A stretch of 64,000 bases of DNA from Sulfuricurvum sp. GTDB lineage: Bacteria > Campylobacterota > Campylobacteria > Campylobacterales > Sulfurimonadaceae. The translations under genes and the position numbers were made by a program. Shown one piece after another: positions 29,087 through 39,115 of this stretch (position 1 is the stretch's first letter; each line of letters starts with the position of its first letter). The notes under the pieces are model-generated. The model was not told where the DNA came from, did no database searches, and saw only the letters and a list, made by a program, of their open reading frames with translations. The stretch lies in NCBI RefSeq assembly GCF_030691015.1, contig NZ_JAUYFF010000002.1:186001-250000 (forward strand). Direction: 5' to 3'.

Positions 29087-30820
29087 ATGAACAAAACAAC
29101 AGCCTGTCCCCTCGATTGTTATGACGCATGCCGTGTTGTGGTCAATGAGGATGGAAAGCTAAAGGGTGATAAATCTCATCCTGTAACACGAGGTTATTTG
29201 TGTCCTCATCTCAATCATTTCACAGAACAAGAACGATTACTTCTTCCGAGGCTGCGAGGTGAAGAAATCTCTATGGATAAAGCCATCGGTACACTGATTG
29301 AGGTATTGAAAACCGCAAAGAGTGATCAAATCCTGTACTATCGGGGGAGCGGCAATGTCGGATTGATGCAGCGTGCGCCCGAACATTTTTTTGGTTCTGT
29401 TAAAGCGGTCGGAACGTCAGGTACATTGTGTGACGGTGCCGGTGAGGCAGGTGTTTTGCTAGGGCGAGGGGCGAATGAAGTTGTGCCGCCGCAGATGATA
29501 GAAGAGAGTGAAGTAATCGTTTTCTGGGGACGTAATCCTCATACGACCCACTCCCACCTCTTGCCGTATTTAGAGGGAAAGACGATCATTGTTATTGACC
29601 CTATCAAGACCGAGATAGCACAAAAGGCTGATTTGCATATCCAAATCAAGCCCCATTGTGATCTGCACTTAGCATTACTTTTAAGCCGATTCGCGATTAT
29701 CGAAGGGGTACACGATGTCGATTTTTTAGAAAATCATGCAAGCGAATATAACGATTTTTATGAACTGACTCAAACGGTAAGGATTAAAGCAACGCTCGAT
29801 GCCATAGAGGTGAGTCTAGGGGAAGTCGGGGCTATATTAGAGCTAATGAAAGGGAAAAAAAGCATTATCTTCGTCGGTGTCGGTGTTCAAAAATACCGAG
29901 ACGGTGCAGATATTCTCCGGTGCATTGATGGATTCGGAGCTATTATGGGGCTTTTTGGAAAGAGGGGATGCGGAGTGAGTTATCTCGGTAATTCTCTTAG
30001 CGGTATGAGAATACCGTTCATGTCAGTGTCTCATCGAGTAAGTAAGCCGACTGTTGATTTTTCGAAGTATAATTGTGTTTTCATTCAAGGTGCCAATCCT
30101 TTGGCTCAAATGCCTGACTCTGTCAGGGTAAAAAGCGGATTTTCTTCGGCTGGTTTGAGTGTCTATTTTGGATTGTATGAGAATGAGACCTCTCAAGAAG
30201 CTGATTTGGTGATACCGGCAAAAACATTTTTGGAAAAAAACGATTTTCGCAGTTCGTACGGTGATTACACTCTCCAAGAGATGGCTCAAATGGTTGAAAG
30301 TGAGATCGGTATCAGTGAATACGATCTCACTCGTCAGTTGTGCGAAGCATTTGGTATAGAGTTAGAGAGTGAACTGTTTTATTTAGATTGCTTCAGGAAT
30401 CAAATGGATATTCGCGAGGGTGTCGGATATCGCCGAAACTCTCCTGAGATTCCGTATGAAGAGGGTTTTGCAAACGGCGAGTTTGAATTTTTGGACACCG
30501 TTGATTTGGAGATTGATAAGAGTGAAGGGTTTTATCTCATTACCTCTAAGTACCCTAAAGGGCTAAATTCTCAGTTTAAGCGTCCTGATGGGGTCTATTT
30601 CCATCCCGATGCAGGGTTTGAAGCGGATGAGAGGGTTCAACTCTCCTCCCCCTCGGGAGAAGTTACTATGATAGTTAAGCATGATGAGCGCTTAAGGGTT
30701 GATTGTCTGCTGATCTATTCAGGTACTGCGGATGTGAATGTATTGACACCTCCGCACCTTAGTTATGAGGGGGAGAGTGCCGTGTATCAAGAAAATAAAA
30801 TAAAGGTAACAAAAAAATGA
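29087..30820 (+). CDS. molybdopterin-dependent oxidoreductase (YyaE/YoaE-like)
   Basis: N-terminal CPLDCYDACRVVV...HPVTRGYLCPH Fe-S motif; IFWGRNPHTTHSHLLP; ADLVIPAKTFLEKNDFR; C-terminal YLITSKYPKGLNSQF. Confidence 0.85.
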   Translation: MNKTTACPLDCYDACRVVVNEDGKLKGDKSHPVTRGYLCPHLNHFTEQERLLLPRLRGEEISMDKAIGTLIEVLKTAKSDQILYYRGSGNVGLMQRAPEHFFGSVKAVGTSGTLCDGAGEAGVLLGRGANEVVPPQMIEESEVIVFWGRNPHTTHSHLLPYLEGKTIIVIDPIKTEIAQKADLHIQIKPHCDLHLALLLSRFAIIEGVHDVDFLENHASEYNDFYELTQTVRIKATLDAIEVSLGEVGAILELMKGKKSIIFVGVGVQKYRDGADILRCIDGFGAIMGLFGKRGCGVSYLGNSLSGMRIPFMSVSHRVSKPTVDFSKYNCVFIQGANPLAQMPDSVRVKSGFSSAGLSVYFGLYENETSQEADLVIPAKTFLEKNDFRSSYGDYTLQEMAQMVESEIGISEYDLTRQLCEAFGIELESELFYLDCFRNQMDIREGVGYRRNSPEIPYEEGFANGEFEFLDTVDLEIDKSEGFYLITSKYPKGLNSQFKRPDGVYFHPDAGFEADERVQLSSPSGEVTMIVKHDERLRVDCLLIYSGTADVNVLTPPHLSYEGESAVYQENKIKVTKK

Positions 30821-31992
30821 CTAAAAATTTTGATAAATATATATTGCCTACCTACGGACGTCAAAATGTCAGTTTTACGGCAGGGAAGAACGCTGTTTTA
30901 GTTGACAGCGAGGGAAAAGAATATATCGATTTTGCTGCGGGAATTGCCGTGTGCAGTGTAGGGCATGCCAATGAGCGCCTCACCAAGGCGATATGCGATC
31001 AAGTGAGCAAAGTGATCCATGTATCCAACCTCTATTACATCGAGCCTCAAGCCGAATGCGCACGCCGTATCGTACAACTCAGCGGCTACGATATGAAATG
31101 TTTTTTCGGCAACAGCGGAGCGGAAGCGAATGAGGGGGCGATTAAAATTGCTCGAAAGTACGGCGAGAGCGACGGAATGCCTAAACGCTATAAAATCATC
31201 ACGTTGGATCATTCGTTCCACGGACGTACCATTACTGCTCTCAAAGCAACGGGTCAGGAATCGATGCACAACTATTTCGGCCCTTTCCCCGATGGGTTTG
31301 TGTATGCCAAGAATATCGACGAGATTGAATCGCTGATTGATGAGCATACGATTGCGGTTATGATCGAGCTGGTACAAGGTGAAGGCGGTGTTCAGCCGCA
31401 AGATCGCGCTAAAGTCCAAGCATTGGCCGCAATGCTCAAATCCCGTGATGTTTTGCTGATGGTGGATGAAGTACAGACGGGAATCTATCGCACGGGTGAG
31501 TTTTTAGCCTCTAACCTTTATGAGATTGAACCTGATGTCATTACCTTGGCAAAAGGGCTCGGCGGAGGAGTTCCTATCGGTGTCGTAATGACAAGCAAAA
31601 AAGATATTTTCGCCCCCGGCGATCACGGATCGACATTTGGGGGGAATTATCTCTCTACGGCGGCAGCGAATAGTGTCCTTGATATCCTTGAAGAGATTAA
31701 AGAGAGCGGAGAGTTGGATGAACATCTTCTCTATTTTGAAACGTCGTTGGCAAAGCTAGCAAAAGCCCATCCGGCGATTTTTTTAGAGCACGTCGGTTTG
31801 GGGATGATGCGCGGACTTCGTGTTGTGGATGCGGATACCTTGGGTAAAATTATCAATGCTGCACGTGAAGCGGGGGTGATCGTCCTCAAAGCAGGGCGTA
31901 ATACTCTCCGTTTCCTTCCGCCGCTCACGATTACCAAGGGTGAAATTGATGAGGGGTTTGTGCGTCTTGAAAAAGCGATTGCAACCCTCTAA
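30817..31992 (+). CDS. argD: acetylornithine aminotransferase
   Basis: class III aminotransferase: YIDFAAGIAVCSVGHANERL, FFGNSGAEANEGAIKIARKY, LLMVDEVQTGIYRTGEF, ITLAKGLGGGVPIG. Confidence 0.93.
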   Translation: MTKNFDKYILPTYGRQNVSFTAGKNAVLVDSEGKEYIDFAAGIAVCSVGHANERLTKAICDQVSKVIHVSNLYYIEPQAECARRIVQLSGYDMKCFFGNSGAEANEGAIKIARKYGESDGMPKRYKIITLDHSFHGRTITALKATGQESMHNYFGPFPDGFVYAKNIDEIESLIDEHTIAVMIELVQGEGGVQPQDRAKVQALAAMLKSRDVLLMVDEVQTGIYRTGEFLASNLYEIEPDVITLAKGLGGGVPIGVVMTSKKDIFAPGDHGSTFGGNYLSTAAANSVLDILEEIKESGELDEHLLYFETSLAKLAKAHPAIFLEHVGLGMMRGLRVVDADTLGKIINAAREAGVIVLKAGRNTLRFLPPLTITKGEIDEGFVRLEKAIATL

Positions 31993-32000
31993 GGTAGCAC

Positions 32001-32990
32001 GTGCGTTTTAGTAATTATATGAACGATTGGCTCTACGGAGCCGAGGGGTACTATGCCTCGTATCGCCCGATCGGTAAGAGCGGTGACTTTTATACGGCGG
32101 TGAGTACCTCGAAATTTTTCGGCGGAACGATAGCGAAGCATATCATCAAACGTCTCGATGAGGGGTTTTTGCGTCCCGATTCGCTGATCTGTGAAATTGG
32201 TGCCCATCATGGCTATTTGTTGGCGGATATTATCGAATTCCTTCATACGCTTCGTCCACAGTTATTGCAAACTCTACGATTTGGGATTGTGGAGCGATTT
32301 GAGAACCTTCGCACTGCTCAAAAATCGTATTTTGACGAATCGTTCGGCAATGCGGTTACGTTAGAGCACTACAGTAATTTATCTGAGCTTCATGAAGAGA
32401 CCACTTTTTTTATTGCAAATGAAATTTTTGATGCATTTCCTTGTGAACTTTTTTACAAAGGGAAAATAGGACGCGTCTTGAACCATGAGATACTTTTTGA
32501 TCTTGAGGATTCTAAAATAACGGCATTGGCTGAAAAATATAAGCAAGATCGCGGCGAGATCGCACTAGGATACGAATCGTTTGCTAGCGCAATGAGTGAG
32601 AGTTCCAAACGGTTTGAATTTATGAGTTTTGACTACGGTGAGTTGGAAGCACGGAGCGATTTTTCGATTCGTGTCTATCAAGAGCATCAGACGTTTCCCC
32701 TTTTTGATGAAGTGCTTAACCGTTTCGAAGCATTCGGAAAAACCGATATCACCTATGATGTCAATTTCACCCACGTTAAAGAGGCGTTTGAAACTCAGGG
32801 GATTATGTGTGCTCAGTATGCTACTCAGCTTGTTGCCTTGGTAGAGATGGGAATTTTAGATCTATTGGCAATACTTAAAGAACATGCCGGAGATGAGATT
32901 TATGCACAAGAACTCGAAAAAGTGAAGATTTTGATTACTCCCTCCCTCATGGGAGAGCGATTCAAGATGATTCGATTTGTCAAGGAGTAG
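32001..32990 (+). CDS. MidA/NDUFAF7-like SAM-dependent methyltransferase
   Basis: GDFYTAVSTSKFFGGTIAKHI, ICEIGAHHGYLLADI, FIANEIFDAFPCELF. Confidence 0.85.
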   Translation: MRFSNYMNDWLYGAEGYYASYRPIGKSGDFYTAVSTSKFFGGTIAKHIIKRLDEGFLRPDSLICEIGAHHGYLLADIIEFLHTLRPQLLQTLRFGIVERFENLRTAQKSYFDESFGNAVTLEHYSNLSELHEETTFFIANEIFDAFPCELFYKGKIGRVLNHEILFDLEDSKITALAEKYKQDRGEIALGYESFASAMSESSKRFEFMSFDYGELEARSDFSIRVYQEHQTFPLFDEVLNRFEAFGKTDITYDVNFTHVKEAFETQGIMCAQYATQLVALVEMGILDLLAILKEHAGDEIYAQELEKVKILITPSLMGERFKMIRFVKE

Positions 32991-32993
32991 TAG

Positions 32994-33506
32994 ATGCGTT
33001 TTTTAATGACTTCGTGTGTCGTAACCAGTGTTCTCTTCGGCGGAGTTTTACACGATGGAGCGTTCGAAGGCGATATCGGAAAAATTAAAAATCATCTGCG
33101 TACCCACAAAAACGTTGACGAACAAAACAAAGCGGGATTGAGCGCATTGCATGTCGCGATCAAAATGGGCGATTTAAAAATAGCACAACTTTTGCTCGAC
33201 AACGGTGCCGATATCAATGCACAAGACTTTCAGGGAAATACCCCCCTTATTTTAGCGGTTAAGAAAAAAGATTTGGAACTTGTGAGCTTTGTCGTGATGC
33301 ATGGTGCGGATATAAATCTCGCGAATAACGACGGGATTACACCGTTGCATCAAGCAGCGTTCAGCTCTAATGAGAAAGTGGTCGATTTTTTACTGAAAGC
33401 GAAGGCCGATCCGAATCTGAAAAATAATGACGGAGCAACACCGTACGATTTTGCAATGGCAAAGAAAAATTTTGCCATTGCACAACTTATTAAAATGTCG
33501 ATGTAG
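32994..33506 (+). CDS. exported ankyrin-repeat protein
   Basis: signal-like N-terminus; ankyrin repeats GLSALHVAIKMGDLKIAQLLLDNGADINAQD, GNTPLILAVKKKDLELVSFVVMHGADINLAN. Confidence 0.92.
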   Translation: MRFLMTSCVVTSVLFGGVLHDGAFEGDIGKIKNHLRTHKNVDEQNKAGLSALHVAIKMGDLKIAQLLLDNGADINAQDFQGNTPLILAVKKKDLELVSFVVMHGADINLANNDGITPLHQAAFSSNEKVVDFLLKAKADPNLKNNDGATPYDFAMAKKNFAIAQLIKMSM

Positions 33507-33514
33507 GAGATACT

Positions 33515-33715
33515 ATGCAGGTAAAAGTAAACGGTGAAATACGAGACGTGAATGAAGGCTCTACAATGCTTGATCTTATCCGCTCTTTGGGGGTAGAGGA
33601 GCGTGTAATGGCCTCAGCTCTTAATATGGAGATTGTAAAACAAGATGCGTGGGGGAATGCGGTTTTAAAAGAGGGTGATACGATAGAACTGCTTGATTTC
33701 GTCGGGGGAGGGTGA
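33515..33715 (+). CDS. thiS: sulfur carrier protein ThiS
   Basis: 66 aa, beta-grasp pattern MQVKVNGEIRDV...GDTIELLDFVGGG with terminal GG. Confidence 0.85.
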   Translation: MQVKVNGEIRDVNEGSTMLDLIRSLGVEERVMASALNMEIVKQDAWGNAVLKEGDTIELLDFVGGG

Positions 33716-33716
33716 A

Positions 33717-34016
33717 TTACCCTTCCAACATTTCAACCATCTTTTGGTATTTTGTTTTGAGGATTAGATACTCTTTATGAAGTGCTTCATACTCTTTTTT
33801 ATAATCGATTTCGATTTCTTCAGTATCATCACTACGCACTTCGTTTTGCGGCTGAGCTGCTGAGGGATTCATAACGATATAGGTTACCTCTTTGCCGTTC
33901 TCTTCTTTAACAACGGTCGGCAATTCCCCGTTCATTGTTTTTTTAATGACGCTAAAAATACTGATATGGTGACGTGCCGCATATTTTTGGATAGTGATAA
34001 GTTCAGAAGATTGCAT
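33717..34016 (-). CDS. hypothetical protein with C-terminal coiled coil
   Basis: 99 aa ORF filling the interval; HTH-like N-terminus (ITIQKYAARHHISIFSVIKKTMNGELP) and KKEYEALHKEYLILKTKYQKMVEML coil. Confidence 0.65.
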   Translation of the reverse strand: MQSSELITIQKYAARHHISIFSVIKKTMNGELPTVVKEENGKEVTYIVMNPSAAQPQNEVRSDDTEEIEIDYKKEYEALHKEYLILKTKYQKMVEMLEG

Positions 34017-34028
34017 GGTTGACCTTGG

Positions 34029-34385
34029 TTATTTTGAGGATTTTTCTAGTGCTACGACGGCGATTGCATACTCGCCGTCATGAGTGATGGATACCGAGAG
34101 ATCGGTAATCCCGAAACGTTTACATACTTCAGGCGAAAGGTCGATTAGCGGAGCACCTTTGGGAGTTTTAGAGAGGATAATATCGTGGAAACCGCATTCG
34201 GCTCCGATACCGCAGCCGAGAGCTTTGGCACATGCCTCTTTGGCTGCCCAGAAACCTGCGGCATTGCGGTAATTTTTAACGAAGATAATTTCATTGCCAG
34301 ATAAAAATTTATGAAGTCCCCGATCGCCGAAACGCTCCAAGAAGCGTTTCATTCGATCAAGCTTGATAAGGTCGATGCCGATCAT
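34029..34385 (-). CDS. acpS: holo-[acyl-carrier-protein] synthase
   Basis: MIGIDLIKLDRMKRF...AGFWAAKEACAKALGCGIG...VSITHDGEYAIAVV. Confidence 0.95.
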   Translation of the reverse strand: MIGIDLIKLDRMKRFLERFGDRGLHKFLSGNEIIFVKNYRNAAGFWAAKEACAKALGCGIGAECGFHDIILSKTPKGAPLIDLSPEVCKRFGITDLSVSITHDGEYAIAVVALEKSSK

Positions 34386-34960
34386 TGCACCACGAAGTCG
34401 GTGAAGTAGACGTTTTTGACTTTACCGTCTTTGAGACGCATATTCAAATCATTGACGATTTGTTCTTTCAGTTTCTCTTTCCCTTTGATGGTAGAGATCT
34501 CTTCAAGTGATTTCGAACTCAAAATTCGGATAATAATATCGCGGAAGATCGGTTTTTTAGTCTCAAGTTCAGGAGAGAGTTCTTCCCCTTCAATTTCGAG
34601 ATTTATTTCACATTTAAGATAACGGCGGCCGCTTTCACTTAAAAGATTGACGGTAAAGGTATCGAGTGGAAACATAAGTCCCACTTCTGTAATCGCTTCG
34701 CCTCCGACATGGGTTTCACCTCCGGTTGCCTCATTTGCTGCTTCCCCTTCAGTGCCGTGCGCATCTGCAGCAACTTCTGTTTTAGCCGCATGTCCCGCTT
34801 CCGCTTCGGCATCATGATTACCCATCATTAATGCGGCGACGACCCCTCCGATTACTAAAATAAGTACTAATACGGAAATGATAATAATCAAGAGCATATT
34901 GCTCGATTTTTTCTTTCCTTCTTCCTCTGTTGCGTGTTCGTCTTTCTCTTTTTCAGCCAT
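34382..34960 (-). CDS. fliL: flagellar basal body-associated protein FliL
   Basis: Single TM (NMLLIIIISVLVLILVIGGVVAALM), TFTVNLLSESGRRYLKCEINLEIE, VKNVYFTDFVVQ. Confidence 0.9.
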   Translation of the reverse strand: MAEKEKDEHATEEEGKKKSSNMLLIIIISVLVLILVIGGVVAALMMGNHDAEAEAGHAAKTEVAADAHGTEGEAANEATGGETHVGGEAITEVGLMFPLDTFTVNLLSESGRRYLKCEINLEIEGEELSPELETKKPIFRDIIIRILSSKSLEEISTIKGKEKLKEQIVNDLNMRLKDGKVKNVYFTDFVVQ

Positions 34961-35074
34961 CCATAGCTCCTGGGTCAAAGTTAATTCTTTATTGTAGCGA
35001 GAAACTTATGAAATTTGCCACGTTCCCTAACCTAAATTTTGGTAAACTTAGCAGATGAAAAGAAGGAAAACTTG

Positions 35075-35869
35075 ATGGTAGAGACGCTTTTAGGCTATAT
35101 AGGCCGCCCTTTTGTCCACGCTTTTATGACGATTGAGCGCTTTGGCTTGTTTATTTTATTCCAAGCAAAACTTTTTAAACTTTACCCCCTTGCTATCAAG
35201 CGGTATAAAATCGTGTTGGCACAGATCGATGTCATCGGATTGGGATGTATGGGAGTCGTTACCCTTACCGCACTCTTTACGGGGATGGTTTTGGCAATAC
35301 AACTCTATAACGGGTTTCATCAATTCGGTGCCGAAAACTTTATAGGATACACCGTATTTTTCTCTATTAGCCGAGAGCTTGGCCCTGTTTTTGCGTCATT
35401 GATGCTTATTTCACGTTCTATCAGTGCAATGGCGGCTGAACTTGGGACGATGAGGGTGAGTGAACAGATTGATGCAATTGATATTTTGGGGGTTAATTCG
35501 AAAGAGTATCTCATTACTCCCCGCATTATTGCAACGGTGATTTCACTGCCGTTATTGGTGATTTGGTTCGATTTTATCGCTATAGGATCGGGGTATTTTA
35601 TTTCGACAGGTGTTTTAGGGATTAATCCGATCAGCTATCAAGAGACATTACTGCGCCTAGGTGAATTCGATGATATTTTGACCGGTATCATTAAAGCGGC
35701 AATTTTTGGATTTATTGTCAGTTCGATCGGAACCTATATCGGATATCACACAAACGGAGGAGCACGCGGAGTAGGGGAGTCAACGATTTATGCGGTCGTC
35801 TATTCGGCAGTAGCAATTTTTATTACTAACTATTTTCTCTCAGCGCTATTTTTGTACTTAGATATGTAA
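35075..35869 (+). CDS. MlaE-type ABC transporter permease
   Basis: MTALFTGMVLAIQLYNGF, SRELGPVFASLMLISRSISAMAAELGTMRVSEQIDAIDILGVN. Confidence 0.94.
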   Translation: MVETLLGYIGRPFVHAFMTIERFGLFILFQAKLFKLYPLAIKRYKIVLAQIDVIGLGCMGVVTLTALFTGMVLAIQLYNGFHQFGAENFIGYTVFFSISRELGPVFASLMLISRSISAMAAELGTMRVSEQIDAIDILGVNSKEYLITPRIIATVISLPLLVIWFDFIAIGSGYFISTGVLGINPISYQETLLRLGEFDDILTGIIKAAIFGFIVSSIGTYIGYHTNGGARGVGESTIYAVVYSAVAIFITNYFLSALFLYLDM

Positions 35870-35884
35870 CGACAAAGGGAAAAA

Positions 35885-36565
35885 TTAATCCCCTAATTCG
35901 CTGAGCGGACGAAATTGGTAGGTATCGGGATCGTAGTATTCGATAGCCCCTGTTTCAATATCATAATACCATCCGTGGATAAAGAGTTTCTCTTCTTCGA
36001 CCAATTTTTTTACATACGGGTAGGTGAGAAGATTTTCGATCTGAGTTACAATGGAGAGTTGTTCGGTTGCACGGAGCAGCTCTTCACGCGGAGCGTTCTC
36101 TCCTAATGCAAGCATCGCCATCGACTTAGCCTTTTCCCCAAGGGTAAGCCATTTTGCCGTGTGGATCATCGAGGTATCGCATGAAGATTTGTAAAGTGCT
36201 TCGATAGCACCGCAATGGGAGTGTCCGCAAATAATCACTTCGGATACTTCCAATACCAATACGGCATATTCTATCCCTGCAGCGGTGGAGTGAAAATCTT
36301 CATCGGGTTTATAGGGAGCGACGAAATTGCCGACATTACGAACGACAAACAGATCCCCAGGACTCGATTGGATAATGAGATCGGGAATGACGCGGGAATC
36401 AGAACATCCGATAAAAAGGGCTCTTGGATTTTGTCCCTCTTTGACGAGATTGAGCAATTGCGCTTCATGTTTTTTAAAATAGGTTTGTTGAAACGTTTCA
36501 TTGCCGTCCGCAAACTCTTTGAGACGTTGGACGCTTAGATCCACAGCATTTTTGCTTAACGGCAC
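35885..36565 (-). CDS. beta-class carbonic anhydrase
   Basis: FIGCSDSRVIPDLI, VVRNVGNFVAPY, VIICGHSHCGAIEAL. Confidence 0.95.
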   Translation of the reverse strand: MPLSKNAVDLSVQRLKEFADGNETFQQTYFKKHEAQLLNLVKEGQNPRALFIGCSDSRVIPDLIIQSSPGDLFVVRNVGNFVAPYKPDEDFHSTAAGIEYAVLVLEVSEVIICGHSHCGAIEALYKSSCDTSMIHTAKWLTLGEKAKSMAMLALGENAPREELLRATEQLSIVTQIENLLTYPYVKKLVEEEKLFIHGWYYDIETGAIEYYDPDTYQFRPLSELGD

Positions 36566-36828
36566 TCTTCAATCCCTAAATATTTAATAATAGCATCATA
36601 CACTTTTCCACCCTCTCGGTCACAATCATCATTGTATTCGATGGTGATCATTCTTTTTCCCTCTGTGACGGAACCGCCGTAAATATTAGGCTGGATGGAA
36701 CATAGAGGAGTACACTCTGCGATGGCTTTTTCAATTATTTGGTGTTCTTCTTCCGTTGAATAGGCAAGTGAGAGTTTAGTGTATCGCTCTTCAGATTTGT
36801 GATCGGCAACAATAGAACATACTGGCAT
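36556..36828 (-). CDS. hypothetical small protein
   Basis: 90 aa ORF overlapping the start of the carbonic anhydrase gene. Confidence 0.6.
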   Translation of the reverse strand: MPVCSIVADHKSEERYTKLSLAYSTEEEHQIIEKAIAECTPLCSIQPNIYGGSVTEGKRMITIEYNDDCDREGGKVYDAIIKYLGIEECR

Positions 36829-36873
36829 AAAATATCCTTGGTATATGATTCGTTTATTATACGAAAATTTAGG

Positions 36874-38226
36874 TTAAAACCATTCCAATAGTTTACTTAC
36901 TTCGTCAATTTCGTAACATTTTATGGTTGTTTTTTCGATCGGTTTTTTTGGAATCAGCGCTTTGGTGATTTGCTGAGAGGCCGCCTCTTTGAGCCGCTGG
37001 TCGAGTTGATAGACTTCTCGAATATCCCCGACTAGGGAGACCTCACCGATAAACACGGTCTCCTTGGAGATGGCACGGTTTCGAAAACTGCTGATAATAG
37101 CGGCGAGAATCGCCAAATCGGCGGAGGTTTCGGTGATCTTGATACCCCCCGTAATGTTAATGAAGACATCGTAACTGTTCAGAGGGATTTCGAGTTTGCG
37201 CTCTAGTAGGGCAAGGAGCATATTGAGACGGTTGTTTTCAAATCCCGTTGCCTGACGTTTTGGATTAGGGGCGTGGGTATCGCTGACTAGGGCTTGTACT
37301 TCAAGGACGATAGGTCGTGAACCCTCCATAATTACCGTAAGGGCAGAACCGCTTTGGGACTTCGTACGGTTGAAAAAGCGCGACGAGAGATCTTTTGCCG
37401 ATACGAGACCGTCATGCCGCATCTCAAAGACACCGATTTCGCTCGTAGGGCCGAAACGGTTTTTAAACCCTCTTAAAATACGGAGTTCATGAGAACTGTC
37501 CCCTTCGAAATAGAGGACAACGTCTACCATGTGTTCCAATACACGCGGTCCCGCGATGGAACCCTCTTTGGTGATATGTCCGATGATAAAGATGGCGATA
37601 CGGCGCTCTTTGGCGATTCGCATCAGATCAAAGGTGATCTGTCGTACTTGTGTCACCGATCCGGGGGCAGAGGCAATGGTTTCGGAGTAGAGAGTTTGAA
37701 TCGAGTCGATGATAATACACTCGTAAGCGCGTTCATGGAGTTCAGCGAGTACCTGCTCCAACCGTATTTCGGCGAGAAGGTAGAGGTTATCGACATTGGC
37801 TCCCAGACGGTTGGCGCGGAGTTTGATCTGCCCTTCGCTCTCTTCACCTGATACGTAGAGGACATTGCGGCGCTGTTTTGCGAGATTTGAGCCGATTTTC
37901 AGAAGCAGGGTCGATTTCCCCACCCCCGGACTTCCGCCGATGAGGACGAGTGAGCCGGGGACGACACCGCCGCCTAGCACCATATCGAGTTCGGCATCAT
38001 CGCTCGTGAATCGCTCGGTATTTTCCTCGACGATCTGGGTGATCTCTTTTGCCTTGACATTGCCTGATGGGGAGGAAGTAGAGGTGAGCTTAATCACCTC
38101 CTGCTGCTGTTCGCTCAATTCGACAAAGCTATCCCATCCGCCGCAGTTGGTACATTTTCCCATCCACTTCGGGGTGGTGAATCCGCAGTTTTGACATTCG
38201 AAGAGGACGTTTTTTTTCTTGGCCAT
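36874..38226 (-). CDS. radA: DNA repair protein RadA
   Basis: zinc finger CQNCGFTTPKWMGKCTNCGGW; GGSPGVGKSTLLL; RFGPTSEIGVFEM; C-terminal Lon-like domain. Confidence 0.97.
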   Translation of the reverse strand: MAKKKNVLFECQNCGFTTPKWMGKCTNCGGWDSFVELSEQQQEVIKLTSTSSPSGNVKAKEITQIVEENTERFTSDDAELDMVLGGGVVPGSLVLIGGSPGVGKSTLLLKIGSNLAKQRRNVLYVSGEESEGQIKLRANRLGANVDNLYLLAEIRLEQVLAELHERAYECIIIDSIQTLYSETIASAPGSVTQVRQITFDLMRIAKERRIAIFIIGHITKEGSIAGPRVLEHMVDVVLYFEGDSSHELRILRGFKNRFGPTSEIGVFEMRHDGLVSAKDLSSRFFNRTKSQSGSALTVIMEGSRPIVLEVQALVSDTHAPNPKRQATGFENNRLNMLLALLERKLEIPLNSYDVFINITGGIKITETSADLAILAAIISSFRNRAISKETVFIGEVSLVGDIREVYQLDQRLKEAASQQITKALIPKKPIEKTTIKCYEIDEVSKLLEWF

Positions 38227-39113
38227 TATTTGCTGGATTCTTCCCCAAAAATCGCATCCAAAATACCGTCCACAAATTCATATTTGTTAAACGGTATCAA
38301 ATGCTCTGGCTGTTCCCCGACACCGATGTAGAGGATCGGAAGCGATAGGGCATAGGCGATAGAGAATACCGATCCCCCTTTGGCCGTACCGTCGAGTTTG
38401 GTTATGATGATTCCATCCACCCCTACCATCTCGTTAAACGCTTTGGCTTGGGCAATTGCCGAAGAGCCCTGCGTTCCGTCAAGGATGAGAATTTTACGGT
38501 GCGGTGAGCCTGTGTGGGCTTTATCGCAGATACGGACTATTTTTTTCAGCTCATTTCCGAGATTGGTTTGGGTATGGAGCCGTCCTGCCGTGTCGATTAT
38601 GACCTGTTCAAACCCGCGTGCTTTAGCCGATTCGATGGTGTCGTAAGCGACGGCGCTGGGATCATGCCCTTGGCGGGAAGAGACGATAGGAATTTCGAGT
38701 TTGTCCGCCCAGCGGGTGAGCTGTTCAATAGCGGCGGCACGGAAGGTATCGCCCGCACCGAGGATAACCCTCTCACCGTTGTTCAGATGGTGTTGTGCCA
38801 GTTTGGCGATGGTGGTCGTTTTTCCTGCACCGTTAACACCGATGATAAGACTCACTGTCGGTTTATTAGGATTATCAGGGAGGGTGTTTTGGGCAAAACT
38901 CAGCGTTGCGAGGAGTTTGGATCGAAGCTGATCGCGGGTTATGTCGTTTTGGTACAGTTCTCTGAGGATGATTTCGACCAGATCGTATTCGACATCGGCT
39001 TCGAGGAGAATATTTTCGAGCTCATCTTTGCTGATAGTTGCTTTTTTCTCAGGAATAATCGCACTAATCGCTTCAACGGTTTTTTGAAGCCCTTTTTTGA
39101 TGAATGAAAACAT
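38226..39113 (-). CDS. ftsY: signal recognition particle receptor FtsY
   Basis: GVNGAGKTTTIAKLA, GDTFRAAAIEQL, DTAGRLHTQ, TKLDGTAKGG. Confidence 0.97.
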   Translation of the reverse strand: MFSFIKKGLQKTVEAISAIIPEKKATISKDELENILLEADVEYDLVEIILRELYQNDITRDQLRSKLLATLSFAQNTLPDNPNKPTVSLIIGVNGAGKTTTIAKLAQHHLNNGERVILGAGDTFRAAAIEQLTRWADKLEIPIVSSRQGHDPSAVAYDTIESAKARGFEQVIIDTAGRLHTQTNLGNELKKIVRICDKAHTGSPHRKILILDGTQGSSAIAQAKAFNEMVGVDGIIITKLDGTAKGGSVFSIAYALSLPILYIGVGEQPEHLIPFNKYEFVDGILDAIFGEESSK

Positions 39114-39115
39114 AC

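Noticed and set aside
38514-39107. 197 aa + strand ORF opposite ftsY
   Set aside because: Antisense to intact FtsY GTPase motifs; gene order on the minus strand is continuous
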